A stretch of DNA of 7,009 nucleotides from Candidatus Shapirobacteria bacterium (lineage in GTDB: Bacteria; Patescibacteriota; Microgenomatia; UBA12405), in the NCBI GenBank assembly GCA_028700345.1, contig JAQVSW010000040.1:1-7009 (forward strand). Direction: 5' to 3'. Positions 6,092 to 7,009 of this stretch are shown in pieces. A model generated the notes under the pieces. The model ran no database searches. It had not been told where the DNA came from and was given only the letters and a program-made list of their open reading frames with translations. Numbering within the stretch: position 1 is the stretch's first letter; the number at the start of each line of letters is the position of its first letter. The position numbers were made by a program, and so were the translations under genes.

Positions 6092-6096
6092 GCTAA
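6070..6096 (+). promoter_or_regulatory. CIRCE-like operator (predicted HrcA binding site) over the lon promoter
   Basis: TTAGCAGTA (6070-6078), nine bases, then GACTGCTAA (6088-6096) form an inverted repeat whose outer eight bases are perfectly complementary. The CIRCE consensus is TTAGCACTC-N9-GAGTGCTAA. The left arm matches at seven of nine positions and the right arm at eight of nine, with identical 9-N9-9 geometry. The main difference is a C to G at position 7 of the left arm, mirrored by G to C in the right arm, so symmetry is kept. It covers the promoter spacer and -10 box and ends two bases before the ATG, a position suited to repression. HrcA itself is not in the window. Confidence 0.72.
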
Positions 6097-6098
6097 AT

Positions 6099-7009
6099 AT
6101 GTCAGAGTTAGAGCCTATCAAAACTAAAAAAATATTACCCCTTATTCCTCTTCGAAATGTGGTTTTATTTCCTTCAGTGGAAACATCACTTTTTTTTGGT
6201 CGAAAAGAGTCCAGTAACTCACTTTTAGAAGCCTATGACAAACATGAACATTTAGTTTTAATTACGGCTCAAAAAGATGCCAATATCGAAAAACCAACCA
6301 TTAATGATATTTACAACGTCGGTGTTATCGCCAAAATTCAACATATTTTACAAACAGACGGCTCGATGCACGCCATCGTCAAAGGACTTTCCCGGGTTAG
6401 TATTGTCAATTTTATTCAAACAGAACCTTTTATTTTAGCCGAGTATCAGGAATTACCGGTTATTAGTGAGCCGGCGGTAGAAGTTCAGAGAGCCGCCGAA
6501 GCCATTTTATCTCAACTAAAAAAAGCCTTTGCTCTCGGTCGTCAATTTGATCTCCCTGCTATGATGCAGCTTAGTACCGGTGTTTCTTCCTCTGATTTAG
6601 CCGACCAAGTTTCCTTTTCTGTCAATACAAAATTGCCCGAAAAACAGCAACCACTTGAGACACTATTAGTTTCAAAACGTCTGGAGCATGCCACCGAGCT
6701 TCTTATTCAGGAAATGAAGGTGGCCGATCTTGAAAGAAGTATCGAAGAAAAAACTCAAGAAAAATTTAATTCAGCTATCAAACGAAATATTTTGGAGGAG
6801 CGCAAGCATCAGATCGAGCAGGAGCTTAAAAAAATGGGAAAAAGTGCCGGTGGTGAAACCGACGAACTGGAAAAGAAAATCCTAAAAGCCAAAATTCCCA
6901 AAATAATTAAGAAAAAAATTCTTAAAGAATACAATCGTCTTATTGAAATGGGTTCTATGGCTCCAGAGGCTTCTTACATTAGAACTTATCTCGAAAGCAT
7001 AGTCGAATT
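6099..7009 (+). CDS. lon: Lon ATP-dependent protease, N-terminal part (3' truncated by window edge)
   Basis: The frame is open from the ATG to the window end (303 full codons). It begins with the LonA signature LPLIPLRNVVLFP (13-25), then VGVIAKIQHI (74-83) and DGSMHAIVKGLSRV (87-100), all typical of the LON substrate-binding domain. A helical/coiled-coil segment at about 207-280 includes FNSAIKRNILEERKHQIEQ and ELKKMGK, matching the conserved block before the AAA+ module. MAPEASYIRTYLESIVE follows, just ahead of where the LPW motif and ATPase domain would start. LonA is a cytoplasmic hexameric AAA+ serine protease that degrades misfolded and regulatory proteins. The AAA+ and Ser-Lys protease domains are outside the window. 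The start is supported by the promoter ending seven bases upstream, and there is no Shine-Dalgarno sequence. A CIRCE-like operator overlies the promoter, suggesting heat-shock control. Confidence 0.93.
   Translation, partial: MSELEPIKTKKILPLIPLRNVVLFPSVETSLFFGRKESSNSLLEAYDKHEHLVLITAQKDANIEKPTINDIYNVGVIAKIQHILQTDGSMHAIVKGLSRVSIVNFIQTEPFILAEYQELPVISEPAVEVQRAAEAILSQLKKAFALGRQFDLPAMMQLSTGVSSSDLADQVSFSVNTKLPEKQQPLETLLVSKRLEHATELLIQEMKVADLERSIEEKTQEKFNSAIKRNILEERKHQIEQELKKMGKSAGGETDELEKKILKAKIPKIIKKKILKEYNRLIEMGSMAPEASYIRTYLESIVE

Noticed and set aside
6082..6096. Tiny upstream ORF (ATG, four codons, TAA) before lon
   Set aside because: It lies upstream of the predicted transcription start, within the promoter and CIRCE-like repeat, so it is probably not transcribed.
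1..7009. Alternative genetic code (TGA as Gly or Trp)
   Set aside because: TGA serves as the stop of the YtxH-like gene, era and the 497-residue gene, and no conserved domain is interrupted by an in-frame TGA.

Overview
This window looks like a compact, AT-rich bacterial chromosome segment, most likely from a reduced-genome lineage such as the Candidate Phyla Radiation (Patescibacteria). That placement is inferred from several things: very tight gene packing, shortened housekeeping proteins (Obg without a C-terminal domain), proteins only distantly similar to textbook homologues, and no Shine-Dalgarno sequence before any start codon. The genetic code appears standard: TGA ends three genes and every visible tryptophan is TGG, which argues against the TGA=Gly lineages. 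No mobile element, tRNA, rRNA or CRISPR array is visible.

Layout. Bases 1-2520 (+ strand) hold a tightly spaced gene run: the 3' end of an unrecognised small Lys/Gln-rich protein, a thioredoxin, the 23S rRNA/tRNA methyltransferase RlmN (GTG start), and the ribosome-assembly GTPase Obg. Gaps are 3, 3 and 13 bases. Obg also has its own perfect -10 box (TATAAT), placed so that its transcript would be almost leaderless. Bases 2521-2581 separate this run from genes converging on it. They hold a GC-rich hairpin followed, on the minus strand, by a T tract, and a G-run array that could form a quadruplex on the + strand. Bases 2582-3985 (- strand) carry Era and then a small YtxH-like membrane-anchored helical protein.

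From a 71-base divergent promoter region, a 497-residue protein runs on the + strand (4057-5550). It is not an obvious family member, but its central part keeps remnants of the CCA-adding/poly(A) polymerase head domain (GGxxR...DxD, then RD, then an Arg-rich neck). It converges, with one base between stop codons, on a 147-residue minus-strand protein (5552-5995) with a PD-(D/E)XK nuclease-like pattern of the QxK type. A 103-base divergent region (5996-6098) then carries promoters in both directions. The rightward one drives lon, whose N-terminal 303 codons lie in the window.

The most notable non-coding signal is at 6070-6096. A 9-N9-9 inverted repeat (TTAGCAGTA / GACTGCTAA) covers the -10 box of the lon promoter. 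Its arrangement is that of CIRCE, the operator of the heat-shock repressor HrcA, with a symmetric C-to-G change that keeps the arms paired. This predicts that lon is a heat-shock gene under HrcA here, as reported for mollicutes.

Functionally, three genes serve ribosome maturation (rlmN, obg, era), one gives thiol redox (trx), one protein quality control (lon), and the rest are unassigned or only fold-level calls. No clear new multi-gene system is evident. The best leads are the CIRCE-like lon operator, the recurrent start-proximal -10 boxes, and the derived nucleotidyltransferase-like protein.
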